The position numbers were made by a program, and so were the translations under genes. Source: Desulfobacterales bacterium C00003060 (GTDB lineage: Bacteria; Desulfobacterota; Desulfobacteria; Desulfobacterales; C00003060). Taken from it: a stretch of 9,065 nucleotides of DNA. The notes beneath the pieces are model-generated. The model made no database searches. It had not been told where the DNA came from and saw only the letters and a program-made list of their open reading frames with translations. The stretch's first letter is position 1. Each line of letters opens with the position of its first letter. Shown one piece after another: positions 1-6,872 of the stretch. The DNA lies in the NCBI GenBank assembly GCA_001751085.1, contig MAXP01000237.1:1-9065 (forward strand), given 5' to 3'.

Positions 1-159
1 CACGATTTTTTTCTTGGGCTGAGGCTTCGTCCTTTCGACAGCCTGCATTTCCAGAGCGGTCGTTTCTCCCTCGAACCAGACCCTGTAGGCCTTTATCCCG
101 AAACAGACTGCAAACAGCGCTAAGACAATATTGATCAGCCATATTCTTGAAAAATTCAT
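1..159 (-). CDS. N-terminal fragment of a T2SS inner-membrane linker protein (GspC/GspN/PilP-like)
   Basis: The first 53 codons are visible, from ATG at 159; the rest lies beyond the left edge. The start overlaps the gspM stop as ATGA, a strong sign of translational coupling. The peptide begins MNFSRIWLINIVLALF: one membrane segment at about residues 6-24, a short linker, then a Lys/Pro-rich run (KPQPKKK at about 45-51) that would begin the periplasmic part. Short cytoplasmic tail, single anchor and Pro-rich linker is the layout of GspC, which joins the inner-membrane platform to the GspD secretin. PilP and GspN-type proteins look similar at this end, and the homology or PDZ domain that would separate them is not in the window. 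The position after gspM and the absence of gspC upstream of gspE favour a GspC-like role. The fragment alone does not justify a gene symbol. Confidence 0.6.
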   Translation of the reverse strand, partial: MNFSRIWLINIVLALFAVCFGIKAYRVWFEGETTALEMQAVERTKPQPKKKIV

Positions 160-716
160 ACCTTTTTCATCAAACCGGCAACGGTGACATCACAGCGAAT
201 TTTTTTTGAGCCCCCCCTTCTAACAACATTTATTCTGACCTTTTTCACTGTCAGATATTTTTGAGAAGTCTCAATTCTATAAAGGAATTTCTTCAACTGT
301 CCAATGGTAGAACTAGTGGTAAATTGAACCGGGACACTCAAGTAGCTCTTTCCATCCAGATCTCCAGCTTTTAAGACCCGCACTGTCTTTATCTCTACGT
401 CACTCTTGCTTGCGATTTCATTCAAAATGTTCTGGATATCTACCGCTGCAAGGGAAGGGGTCTTTCCGGTCAGAAGTCCGGATTCCATTCGCTTTATGGT
501 CTGGTTTAAAGAGATAACCCTTTCCTCTAAGTTATCCCCTTCCTCAATCATTTGCCGGTACTTACCGAGCTGTTTCTCCTTTAATGCGATTTCCTCCCCT
601 CCGGCCTGAATGCCTTGGAAACTGGGCAATAACCTATATAAAAGGCCAAAGAGAAATAAGACCGCTACACCAATGAGAATATATTTTCTTTTCTTGTCAA
701 TCTTGAACTTCAACAC
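156..716 (-). CDS. gspM: T2SS inner-membrane protein GspM (PilO-like)
   Basis: This is a 186-residue bitopic protein of the T2SS inner-membrane platform that is expected to pair with GspL. It has a short basic cytoplasmic tail (residues 1-11), one membrane segment at about 12-30, a predicted coiled coil at about 40-80 rich in Glu/Lys/Leu heptads, and a small alpha/beta periplasmic domain at about 88-186 of the ferredoxin-like type seen in GspM and PilO. Length fits the family (about 160-200). The start is GTG at 716, followed directly by TTG; a GGGAA just upstream overlaps the gspL stop TAG and serves as ribosome binding site. It begins 9 nt after gspL and its TGA overlaps the ATG of the next gene. 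Sequence identity in this family is low, so the call rests on size, topology and position after gspL. Confidence 0.85.
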   Translation of the reverse strand: MLKFKIDKKRKYILIGVAVLFLFGLLYRLLPSFQGIQAGGEEIALKEKQLGKYRQMIEEGDNLEERVISLNQTIKRMESGLLTGKTPSLAAVDIQNILNEIASKSDVEIKTVRVLKAGDLDGKSYLSVPVQFTTSSTIGQLKKFLYRIETSQKYLTVKKVRINVVRRGGSKKIRCDVTVAGLMKKV

Positions 717-725
717 GGTCTTTCC

Positions 726-2105
726 CTATTTGACCTGAAACCCTATTCGAAACCTCTCTTTGCCATCCCTGTCTTTTGTGATCGGAGACAGGAAAGCCAC
801 ATCCTTGAATAGAGGAGAGGCCTCAAGAAGAGAAATCAATTCCGAGGCAGAGTCTGCATGTCCTTCTACTTGCATCCCTTTATCTGAAAAGTTGAGTTTA
901 CGAACCCAGGCGCTTTTGGGGATTCTCTCGCTAAGATCCTTTAAGATGTCCATCATATGTGCACGGCCTCCGCGGAGTGTGTTCAGGTAATCGATCCGGC
1001 TTTCCAATTTCTTACACTTTTTTTGAACCCGGTCAATTTTGGCAATCTCAACACTCAAGCGGTTGATCTCAGCATTTAATCGGTTCAAGGTTAGTTTTTG
1101 GTGCAGAACACTGCCTCCTCCCCAGGCAACAACCGACAAAATGAGCAGACCAGCCAACGCAAACATCGCATAATAACCGACTTTACTGGCCTTTTTTCGA
1201 AGCTCGACAGGCAGGAGATTAATGTCCATCGGCACTTTTTGGATTGCCTTTAGGGCAAGACCGTAGGCTGGTATCAGGTCATATGAAGGTATCCTCGTTC
1301 CGGAGAGATCTACAGGACGAACATCAAGGTCAGCCTCCTCTCTGAGAATGTTGAGCAGCTTATTATCTGCGTCAGGGCCGCAAAATGTCGTTTCCAGAGG
1401 CCCATGATCCTCTCCCAGGGTTTCTCTAAGTGATTTCAGCTCTTGCAGCAGAAGGCTGTGCAGATTACCCTCATTATCTCCCGTACTCACAGATCTTGAA
1501 TAATTCAAGAACCTTTCTTTGACAAGGTTCAGTTCAAGATTGTCGTCCCTTACATAAACAAGGGCGTACACATCTCCGTCAGGTCTATTTGGCTTGCAGG
1601 AGAAGTAGTTGGCCATGGCCGTGGAACTGTTCTCAACACCGCAAATTCTGCGACCTAACTGATTTCTAAGGTCCAAATAAGGATCGATGGCATTTTTTTT
1701 TGCCACAATCAGGAGGACCCTCAACAGGCCATTCTCTTTATCTTCACCAAGGAGTTGGTAATCGAAGTAGATATCATCCACCGAAAGGGGAACATATTTT
1801 CCCATTTCATATCCAAGGGTTTCCCGGAGGTTTTCCTTGGCGGCCAAAGGAAGTTCAATATATCTCACAACCGTCAAATCCCGAGGTATTCCAAGAAAGA
1901 TGTCCGTCGACGAGATCCGGTTTTCCCGCAGGAAATCCTCAACCAGCCCCCTCACAGTACCCAGTTTTTCTTCTACAGGCTTCTCCTTTTCAAATAGATG
2001 AATGGCGTAGGCCGCGAGCCCAACCCCCTTAAATGACGCCTTCAGGTAGGCCATGGAGACACGACTGTTCTCTATGTCAATGCCGAGACTTGTCTGAAAC
2101 AGCAA
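726..2105 (-). CDS. gspL: T2SS cytoplasmic-membrane protein GspL (PilM-PilN-like fusion)
   Basis: The 459-residue product recruits the GspE ATPase and connects it to the periplasmic side. Residues 1-290 form an actin-like, PilM-type domain opening with SLGIDIENS (a phosphate-1-like strand). A PilN-type motif INLLPVELR follows at about 295-303, then one membrane segment at about 310-330, a coiled coil at about 335-378, and a C-terminal PilN/GspL-type periplasmic domain at about 380-459. GspL proteins are known to correspond to PilM plus PilN, and here the PilN motif survives at the junction. The start is TTG at 2105, chosen for the strong GGAGG six bases upstream. A 77-nt spacer separates it from gspK and holds a sigma70-like promoter candidate, so gspL-gspM and the genes to the left may have an internal transcription start. 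It could be annotated as PilM, but the pseudopilin neighbours make it T2SS. Confidence 0.9.
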   Translation of the reverse strand: MLFQTSLGIDIENSRVSMAYLKASFKGVGLAAYAIHLFEKEKPVEEKLGTVRGLVEDFLRENRISSTDIFLGIPRDLTVVRYIELPLAAKENLRETLGYEMGKYVPLSVDDIYFDYQLLGEDKENGLLRVLLIVAKKNAIDPYLDLRNQLGRRICGVENSSTAMANYFSCKPNRPDGDVYALVYVRDDNLELNLVKERFLNYSRSVSTGDNEGNLHSLLLQELKSLRETLGEDHGPLETTFCGPDADNKLLNILREEADLDVRPVDLSGTRIPSYDLIPAYGLALKAIQKVPMDINLLPVELRKKASKVGYYAMFALAGLLILSVVAWGGGSVLHQKLTLNRLNAEINRLSVEIAKIDRVQKKCKKLESRIDYLNTLRGGRAHMMDILKDLSERIPKSAWVRKLNFSDKGMQVEGHADSASELISLLEASPLFKDVAFLSPITKDRDGKERFRIGFQVK

Positions 2106-2116
2106 AATTAACCTCC
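2106..2116 (-). promoter_or_regulatory. Ribosome binding site that fixes the gspL TTG start
   Basis: GGAGG at 2116-2112 lies 6 nt before the TTG at 2105. This is the clearest Shine-Dalgarno in the operon and supports a TTG start for gspL. Confidence 0.75.
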
Positions 2117-2146
2117 AACTGGACAGTATACCTTTTCATGAGGAGC

Positions 2147-2175
2147 ATTTTACTCGAAGAAACGTAATTTCTCAA
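2147..2175 (-). promoter_or_regulatory. Candidate sigma70 promoter upstream of gspL
   Basis: On the minus strand TTGAGA (2175-2170) and TAAAAT (2152-2147) are separated by exactly 17 nt. Each hexamer matches the consensus at five of six bases. It lies in the 77-nt gspK-gspL spacer, about 40 nt before the gspL start, and would drive gspL, gspM and the genes to the left. It is a pattern match only; AT-rich spacers give such matches by chance. Confidence 0.45.
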
Positions 2176-2182
2176 AAAAAAT

Positions 2183-3232
2183 CTACCGGTGGTCGCTCCT
2201 GCACACTGGATATCTAAGGGCATCAAGCCATTTAATGACCCGGTAGCCTTTTCTGAGCGTTGTATCTATCTTGATCAGGGCCTCCACCCCTTGTTTGGTT
2301 TGGCTCCCCTCCAAAGTCCCCACTGATTTGATGGTATAGTAGGCGCATGTCTCCATCGTGATGTGTTTCGCAATGGCCTGAAACACATCAGGCCCGACAA
2401 TGTCGCTCAGGGCGGCCATGGATTTGAAATCCTGCTCTTTTCTATATTCAATAATCTCCTGAACCAGGTCATCGGTCATCATGGGAAGAGAGCGCAACAC
2501 TTGCGGCGGAGCAGTATTGACATTTACTTTGTCATAATCAAATCCCTTTTTTCCGCGGCCTCTTCGTCCCCGTGATTTTGTCTCATCCTGATATACGGTC
2601 ACCATATGTTCAAGTCCACCGTAAAATATCTCAGGAGTCACACCCCTGACCAGAAGCAGCTCTTCAATCGAGTCAAAATCACCATCCTTGCACTCATATG
2701 GTTCGGGGAGAGAATCATAATAATCATCCTCAGCACCGCTTATGCGGTGATTCCGATCCTTGTCTCGCCAATCCAGGATAGAGTCCACAATCACATCTTT
2801 GTCACTATCATCAAGATCAAAACCATTTAACATCATCCTCAACAGACGTCGATTAGCTCTGTTTATGTTCACCTTTCCGCTCTCATTCCCAATCTTCACC
2901 TCAAATTGACCCTCTCCAAAAGCGATGGCCGGGATATCCGCATTGATTCTCCAACTGATCTCTTCTTCATCCGCCTCTTCATCGTCATCTTCGCTATCAG
3001 GGGATTTCACCTTCTGGGGCAGGATCTCATTCTTTATCAATTCCGAGACAGCCCTGTTGAGCCCGGCCACAGCAATATAATATGACTGAGTGTCTTCCTT
3101 AAAATTACGGGTAATATTCACCTCTGTCCTCATGGCATGACAAAACTCACCCACGATAACCATGAGGAGCATCAGAACCCACAGCACCAGCAATAGTGCG
3201 ATACCGCTTTCGCTTTTCAAGAAATGTTTCAT
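2183..3232 (-). CDS. gspK: T2SS minor pseudopilin GspK
   Basis: This is the large minor pseudopilin (349 aa), expected to sit at the pseudopilus tip with GspI and GspJ. The prepilin leader MKHFLKSESG is followed by the hydrophobic stretch IALLLVLWVLMLLMVIV. Position 5 of the mature protein is Leu rather than Glu, which is normal for GspK. The DWRDKD...GAEDDYY block (about residues 154-172) and the following region with DSIEELLLVRGV (about 187-198) are typical of the GspK globular domain; VNIN and VNVNTAPPQVL (about 121 and 236) mark the SAM/helix-hairpin-like parts. An acidic run (about 77-92) and a basic run with RGRRGRGKKG (about 221-230) stand out. The start is ATG at 3232, with AAGGA 9 nt upstream; an open frame runs 96 nt further, but that would bury the leader. 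It follows gspJ after an unusually long 213-nt spacer. Confidence 0.92.
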   Translation of the reverse strand: MKHFLKSESGIALLLVLWVLMLLMVIVGEFCHAMRTEVNITRNFKEDTQSYYIAVAGLNRAVSELIKNEILPQKVKSPDSEDDDEEADEEEISWRINADIPAIAFGEGQFEVKIGNESGKVNINRANRRLLRMMLNGFDLDDSDKDVIVDSILDWRDKDRNHRISGAEDDYYDSLPEPYECKDGDFDSIEELLLVRGVTPEIFYGGLEHMVTVYQDETKSRGRRGRGKKGFDYDKVNVNTAPPQVLRSLPMMTDDLVQEIIEYRKEQDFKSMAALSDIVGPDVFQAIAKHITMETCAYYTIKSVGTLEGSQTKQGVEALIKIDTTLRKGYRVIKWLDALRYPVCRSDHR

Positions 3233-3445
3233 TTTTTGGCATCCTTCACGACAAGTCAAAAGTAGGTTACACTTTGTTGGTCTTGAATTCTGGCAGTGAA
3301 ATTTGAAACTTGAAATTGGGAAAAACACAAAGATGTAGATGCGTTACCTAATTTCAAATTTCCAGTTTCGACATCGCCATTCAATTCGATAATACGCGCT
3401 TTTTCGAAAAAAGTGTAAACTGGTCAATGAAGGATGTTCATTTTT
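3233..3445. other. AT-rich 213-nt spacer between gspJ and gspK
   Basis: This is the longest gap inside the operon. It holds an 11-bp inverted repeat (3298-3308 with 3352-3362), a T5-CG-A palindrome near 3400-3412, weak promoter-like hexamers on the minus strand (TTTACA near 3420-3415, TATTAT about 19 nt on), and the gspK ribosome binding site at 3246-3242. No coding pattern was seen. Confidence 0.6.
3298..3362. repeat. 11-bp inverted repeat in the gspJ-gspK spacer
   Basis: GAAATTTGAAA at 3298-3308 is the exact reverse complement of TTTCAAATTTC at 3352-3362, with 43 nt between. Diverged copies of the same AT-rich motif (CTTGAAATTGGG) adjoin the left arm. This looks like a low-complexity repeated element. 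It could form a long-loop hairpin in RNA, but it is AT-rich and may have no function. Confidence 0.6.
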
Positions 3446-4117
3446 TTACCGAGGATTGACCTCCGGCTCAATACGTGCAATCACATGAATGGGCGAAGTG
3501 TTCTCATTTCCTTCAAGGATTACCTTGACCGCACGCGGAAACCCCTCGTCCACGTCCGGGTCCCAGGTCTGTTGCCATTCCGCGGATTGCTCTTCGGTCC
3601 GGCCCTTCAGATACTGAAATCCTATGCCCCGTGCTGCAGTGATCAACTCAAAGAAATCATCTTCATCTAATTTATCAAGATCCCCATTTCTGTTTAGCAG
3701 AGCCACATTTTTCTCGTAGAATGAGAGACAATCACCTTCGCTCCCGTCATCCGCTTTGACCACATATTTGACATAAACCAAGCCAGACTGATTGCCGGGC
3801 GCCATGGGGATACAGGATACGAATTCCATTGATTTGTTATCACCTTTTACCAGAAACAGCCCATCGTCTTCATCCTTCGCTTCACGCACACAGATTGATG
3901 CCAGTTGACGCTTGATAAGACCCAGGACAATGCGTTGCCTCTGGCGACTTCCCACATCCTTTTCGCCTTTTTCCCATGCCCTGACCCCGATCCTGAGAGA
4001 GCCGAATACGATAACCAGGATCAACCCCACAATTGTCATTGAGATCAGGAGTTCCAACAGGGTGAACCCAAGGCAAGATGCGGAAGATTGAAGATAATGC
4101 TTTTGTGGTGAATACAA
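3446..4117 (-). CDS. gspJ: T2SS minor pseudopilin GspJ
   Basis: A 223-residue minor pseudopilin, in the usual GspJ size range (about 195-240). A 17-residue leader ends at Gly, then the mature protein begins FTLLELLISMTIVGLILVIVFG, with Glu5 needed for assembly and a single N-terminal membrane helix (about residues 18-40). The rest is a soluble beta-rich domain with short acidic stretches (for example DKLDEDDFFEL at about 149-159). GspJ is known to form a tip complex with GspI and GspK, its neighbours here. The start is TTG at 4117: the next upstream codons in frame are ACC and then TAG, so no longer start exists, and GAAGG lies 10 nt before the TTG. It starts 30 nt after the gspI stop. Confidence 0.9.
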   Translation of the reverse strand: MYSPQKHYLQSSASCLGFTLLELLISMTIVGLILVIVFGSLRIGVRAWEKGEKDVGSRQRQRIVLGLIKRQLASICVREAKDEDDGLFLVKGDNKSMEFVSCIPMAPGNQSGLVYVKYVVKADDGSEGDCLSFYEKNVALLNRNGDLDKLDEDDFFELITAARGIGFQYLKGRTEEQSAEWQQTWDPDVDEGFPRAVKVILEGNENTSPIHVIARIEPEVNPR

Positions 4118-4147
4118 GGTCTATGGGCCTTCACTATAGGTCGTGAA

Positions 4148-4585
4148 CTATTCAAAGCCAGAGTTTTTAAGCTTTTCGGCTATTTTGATTGTGCTGATTT
4201 CAAAATGTTTTGTGCTTCTTCCTGCATCCCATTCAATATCCAGGTTTATGCTGATTGTATCAAAAGGCAGTCTTGCCTCCACCTCTTCTTCCGGCTCAAG
4301 GCGAAGGATCTCTGCCCTCCACCTGAACCCGTCTTCAAATTCACCCTCAGTGACTCCGTCCGTGAGTTCCTCAGCGAGCAGTATTTCTTCCATTTTTTCT
4401 CTCGAATGAAATATGCCACGGGTATATTCGTCTGATAATCTGCTTGATTTCAGGCCGCCAGAAAAAAGCTGAAAAATCACCGTCAAAGAAATCGACAGTA
4501 TAGCTATAGCGACAAGGGTTTCAATGAGCGTGAATCCGCCGTGGCTCCCGAGGCCCAACCGATCTTCTACTCTTACCCTCTCCAT
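4148..4585 (-). CDS. gspI: T2SS minor pseudopilin GspI
   Basis: A minor pseudopilin of 145 residues from the start chosen. The leader ends GSHGG and the mature protein begins FTLIETLVAIAILSISL, with Glu5 and a typical GspI hydrophobic helix. The remaining domain is short and acidic, ending in two beta-rich segments, as in GspI. ATG at 4585 gives a 17-residue leader and has AGGA about 10 nt upstream. Another in-frame ATG at 4612 would give a 26-residue leader and is less likely. It lies about 100 nt after gspH and 30 nt before gspJ. GspI is thought to nucleate the I-J-K tip complex. Family assignment is firm from motif plus position; the exact start is not. Confidence 0.88.
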   Translation of the reverse strand: MERVRVEDRLGLGSHGGFTLIETLVAIAILSISLTVIFQLFSGGLKSSRLSDEYTRGIFHSREKMEEILLAEELTDGVTEGEFEDGFRWRAEILRLEPEEEVEARLPFDTISINLDIEWDAGRSTKHFEISTIKIAEKLKNSGFE

Positions 4586-4684
4586 GGTTCCATGATCCTG
4601 CCATGTTCCCAATAATCGTCACCCAACTGAAATTCGAAACCTGCTAAGAGATATTAAGGGGATTCCTCAAGTTTGTCCTTAGCG

Positions 4685-5221
4685 CTATGCCTGGGCCCCT
4701 ATTTCTCCTAACTGCACGGCCCCGGTTATGAAATCAACACTTATCTTGTACCGCTTCCCTCGATCATTGGCCAAAATCACCTCTCCCCCGCTATTGCCTC
4801 CGCTGGGGAAAAAAACTATCTGAAAGATGCCAAAATCAACTCTACCCTCACTTGATGCTGCCCTATCCAATTTAATCCCATCAGGCAGATCGTACACCTT
4901 TGATCCGACCGGACGTTCTTTGTCGTCGCCCGAATCCTTCTCCCCGGTTTCGTCAGATGCTTCCCGGCTGCTTATGATGGATAGTCGATCTTTGTCAAAA
5001 TCAAACAACGCGAAATAGGATATCCTTTCCGATGTGGCCTGACTCCTGGCATATCTAAGGGCAGCCGAGATCTTCTTGGAGGTGGTCCTTAATCTCATAT
5101 TGCTCATGGAGCCCGCGAACTTCGGCCCCACAAGAGCAAACATGACGCTGATAATTACCAGTACTACGAGGAGCTCAAAAAGCGTGAAGCCCTTATTTTC
5201 CGATATCCTTCCAACTAACAA
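4685..5221 (-). CDS. gspH: T2SS minor pseudopilin GspH
   Basis: A pseudopilin of 178 residues, thought to join the tip complex to the GspG filament. The leader MLVGRISENKG is followed by FTLFELLVVLVIISVMFALVG (Glu5 present). The C-terminal part carries the usual GspH pattern: FFPSGGNSGGEV, then a DRGKRYKISVDFITGAVQL ending. A polar, charged insert (about residues 84-105, ASDETGEKDSGDDKERP) probably forms an exposed loop. TTG at 5221 was chosen because GGAGG sits 9 nt upstream and the leader is a normal 11 residues. It overlaps the end of gspG by 29 nt. ATG at 5257 is an alternative giving a 23-residue leader. The frame stays open further upstream through gspG, but that is antisense-free overlap with no prepilin logic. 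Confidence 0.88.
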   Translation of the reverse strand: MLVGRISENKGFTLFELLVVLVIISVMFALVGPKFAGSMSNMRLRTTSKKISAALRYARSQATSERISYFALFDFDKDRLSIISSREASDETGEKDSGDDKERPVGSKVYDLPDGIKLDRAASSEGRVDFGIFQIVFFPSGGNSGGEVILANDRGKRYKISVDFITGAVQLGEIGAQA

Positions 5222-5624
5222 TATCCGTATCCTCCCCTTCCCCCTCCGACTTCCCATCAGCTCCCAGGGAAATGATGTCATAGTCTCCATTTTCTCCAGG
5301 TGATTGGTACACATAGAGATTTCCCCAGGGGTCCGAAGGCACATCCTTTGGAAGATAAGGACCGTCCCATTTTTCCACACCGTCCGGCTGGACCCTGAGC
5401 GCCTCCAATCCTTGCTCGCTTGTCGGATACTTGCCCACGTCAAGCCTGTAAGTATCCAGGGCCGTTTCAAAAAGCGATATCTGTGCCTTGGCAGCGTTTT
5501 GCCTGGACTTTCCCACCTTCCCAAACATGCGGGGACCTACGAGTGCAGCCAGGAGGCCTATAATCACCATGACGATCAACAGTTCAATCAAGGTAAACCC
5601 CTCTTCTTTCCTTAGACTTTTCAC
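5193..5624 (-). CDS. gspG: T2SS major pseudopilin GspG
   Basis: The main subunit of the T2SS pseudopilus. From GTG at 5624 it is 143 residues, the standard GspG length. The leader MKSLRKEEG is cleaved before FTLIELLIVMVIIGLLAALVGP, with Glu5 and the classic N-terminal helix. Downstream are KYPTSEQGLEAL, DPWGNLYVY and a C-terminal loop LGADGKSEGEGEDTDI, the calcium-binding loop conserved in GspG. AGGAG sits 10 nt before the GTG. An in-frame ATG at 5657 would overlap gspF by 17 nt and give a 20-residue leader, so it is less likely. It begins 16 nt after gspF and overlaps gspH. In working systems GspG is usually made in large excess over the minor pseudopilins. Confidence 0.95.
   Translation of the reverse strand: MKSLRKEEGFTLIELLIVMVIIGLLAALVGPRMFGKVGKSRQNAAKAQISLFETALDTYRLDVGKYPTSEQGLEALRVQPDGVEKWDGPYLPKDVPSDPWGNLYVYQSPGENGDYDIISLGADGKSEGEGEDTDIVSWKDIGK
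5222..5235 (-). promoter_or_regulatory. Ribosome binding site supporting the gspH TTG start
   Basis: GGAGG at 5235-5231, inside the 3' end of gspG, lies 9 nt before TTG at 5221. It is the reason for placing the gspH start inside gspG. Confidence 0.6.
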
Positions 5625-5639
5625 AAATAGAACACTCCT
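5625..5639 (-). promoter_or_regulatory. Ribosome binding site supporting the gspG GTG start
   Basis: AGGAG at 5639-5635, right after the gspF stop, lies 10 nt before GTG at 5624. It favours this start over the ATG at 5657, which is buried in gspF. Confidence 0.6.
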
Positions 5640-5640
5640 T

Positions 5641-6870
5641 TCAAAAAGGCATTTCATTCATGCTGAATATCGCCATCAGCATGGATATAACGATGAAGCC
5701 GACCACAAGCCCCATAGCAAGGATCATGACCGGTTCAAGAAAACTCATAAATCGTTTGACCGTGTTTTTAACCACCTTTTCATAATTATCCGCCACTCTT
5801 AAAAGCATTTTGTCAAGTCTTCCTGTCTCCTCACCCACTGTGATCATCTGGATCGCAAGGACAGGAAATACCCCCGTCTCAAATAGAGGTTTGGAGAGTC
5901 TTTCACCTTCCTTTACCCTTTGGTAGGTCTTTTCCATAGCCTGTGCAATTATCTGGTTACCTATAATATCCTTGACCAGGTTAAGGGCCTGCAAAATGGG
6001 GACCCCGCTCTTTGTCAAGGTTCCCAGCGTCCTTGCAAATCTGGCCACTTCTATCTTCTTGACCAGTTCTCCGGCAACAGGAAGACCCATTTTATACTGA
6101 TCAAGCCTTAGACGGCCAGCAGGCGTCCTCATATACCTCCTTAGGAAGTAGCAAATAGCGCCCAATCCACAGAGGATGACCCACCAGTATGTTCTCAATA
6201 TCTCACTGAGCCCGAGCAAAAACCGCGTGCTCAGGGGTATGGACTCACCCATATCAGAAAAAATAATGGAAAACTTGGGGAGCACAAATGTCAACAGGAT
6301 TATGATTGAAATCCCGCTGACAAAGCCGAGAAAGATAGGATAAACCAAGGCAGATTTTATGTAGTCTTTGAGGTCCTGGGAGGTTTCCAAAAAGATGCCT
6401 AACCTCACGAGAACTGCCTCCAGAACTCCCCCCGCTTCTCCTGCCCTCACCATGTTCACATAAAGAGTAGAAAAAACCCTTGGGTGCTTTGCCAGCGCGT
6501 CTGACAGATAACTTCCTCCCTGAACAGTCTTCAGGATATCCTTGATGACCTCTTTGACACTTTCCTTTTCCGCAACATCGATCAATATAGACAAGGCCCT
6601 GTCAACCGGGAGGCCAGCCTCTAATAAGGAGGAAATATCCTGGGTAAAGATCACAACATCTTTTGTGGAAATCCCTGTAAAAATGGAAAGGATATTCCCT
6701 GACAGGTACCGATCAAGTCCCCTGTGGTCTCTTCCAGTCGGGGAAATCCTTATCGGAATATATCCCATTTCGTGAATCCTGGCCACCACTCCACTCTCTT
6801 CTGCAGCCTCCAGGGTCCCTTTAACGATTTTGCCTCCGCGGTCTGTCGCTTTGTATGAATATGTGGGCAT
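5641..6870 (-). CDS. gspF: T2SS inner-membrane platform protein GspF
   Basis: The polytopic platform protein (409 aa, the family norm is about 400) that contacts the GspE ATPase and is thought to extract and feed pseudopilins into the filament. It opens with the usual PTYSYKATDRGGKIVKGTLEA stretch. Two T2SSF helical domains follow: one at about residues 70-195 with the QDISSLLEAGLPVDRAL motif, and a repeat at about 270-395 with ARTLGTLTKSGVPILQAL. Membrane segments are at about 173-197, 226-243 and 377-402. The internal duplication of the FxxxLxxLxxxGxP motif is characteristic. ATG at 6870 starts 2 nt after the gspE stop, with GAGAG in the end of gspE as a likely ribosome binding site. No anomalies were seen. 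Confidence 0.96.
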   Translation of the reverse strand: MPTYSYKATDRGGKIVKGTLEAAEESGVVARIHEMGYIPIRISPTGRDHRGLDRYLSGNILSIFTGISTKDVVIFTQDISSLLEAGLPVDRALSILIDVAEKESVKEVIKDILKTVQGGSYLSDALAKHPRVFSTLYVNMVRAGEAGGVLEAVLVRLGIFLETSQDLKDYIKSALVYPIFLGFVSGISIIILLTFVLPKFSIIFSDMGESIPLSTRFLLGLSEILRTYWWVILCGLGAICYFLRRYMRTPAGRLRLDQYKMGLPVAGELVKKIEVARFARTLGTLTKSGVPILQALNLVKDIIGNQIIAQAMEKTYQRVKEGERLSKPLFETGVFPVLAIQMITVGEETGRLDKMLLRVADNYEKVVKNTVKRFMSFLEPVMILAMGLVVGFIVISMLMAIFSMNEMPF

Positions 6871-6872
6871 TT

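Noticed and set aside
3233..3328. 32-codon N-terminal extension of GspK
   Set aside because: ATG at 3232 has a good ribosome binding site and gives a normal 10-residue prepilin leader; the extension runs through the AT-rich repeat.
4586..4612. Upstream ATG for gspI
   Set aside because: It gives a 26-residue leader; the ATG at 4585 gives a more usual leader with AGGA upstream. Not fully excluded.
5222..5524. Long N-terminal extension of GspH overlapping gspG
   Set aside because: The extra residues are gspG read in another frame, lack prepilin character and would put over 110 residues before the cleavage site.
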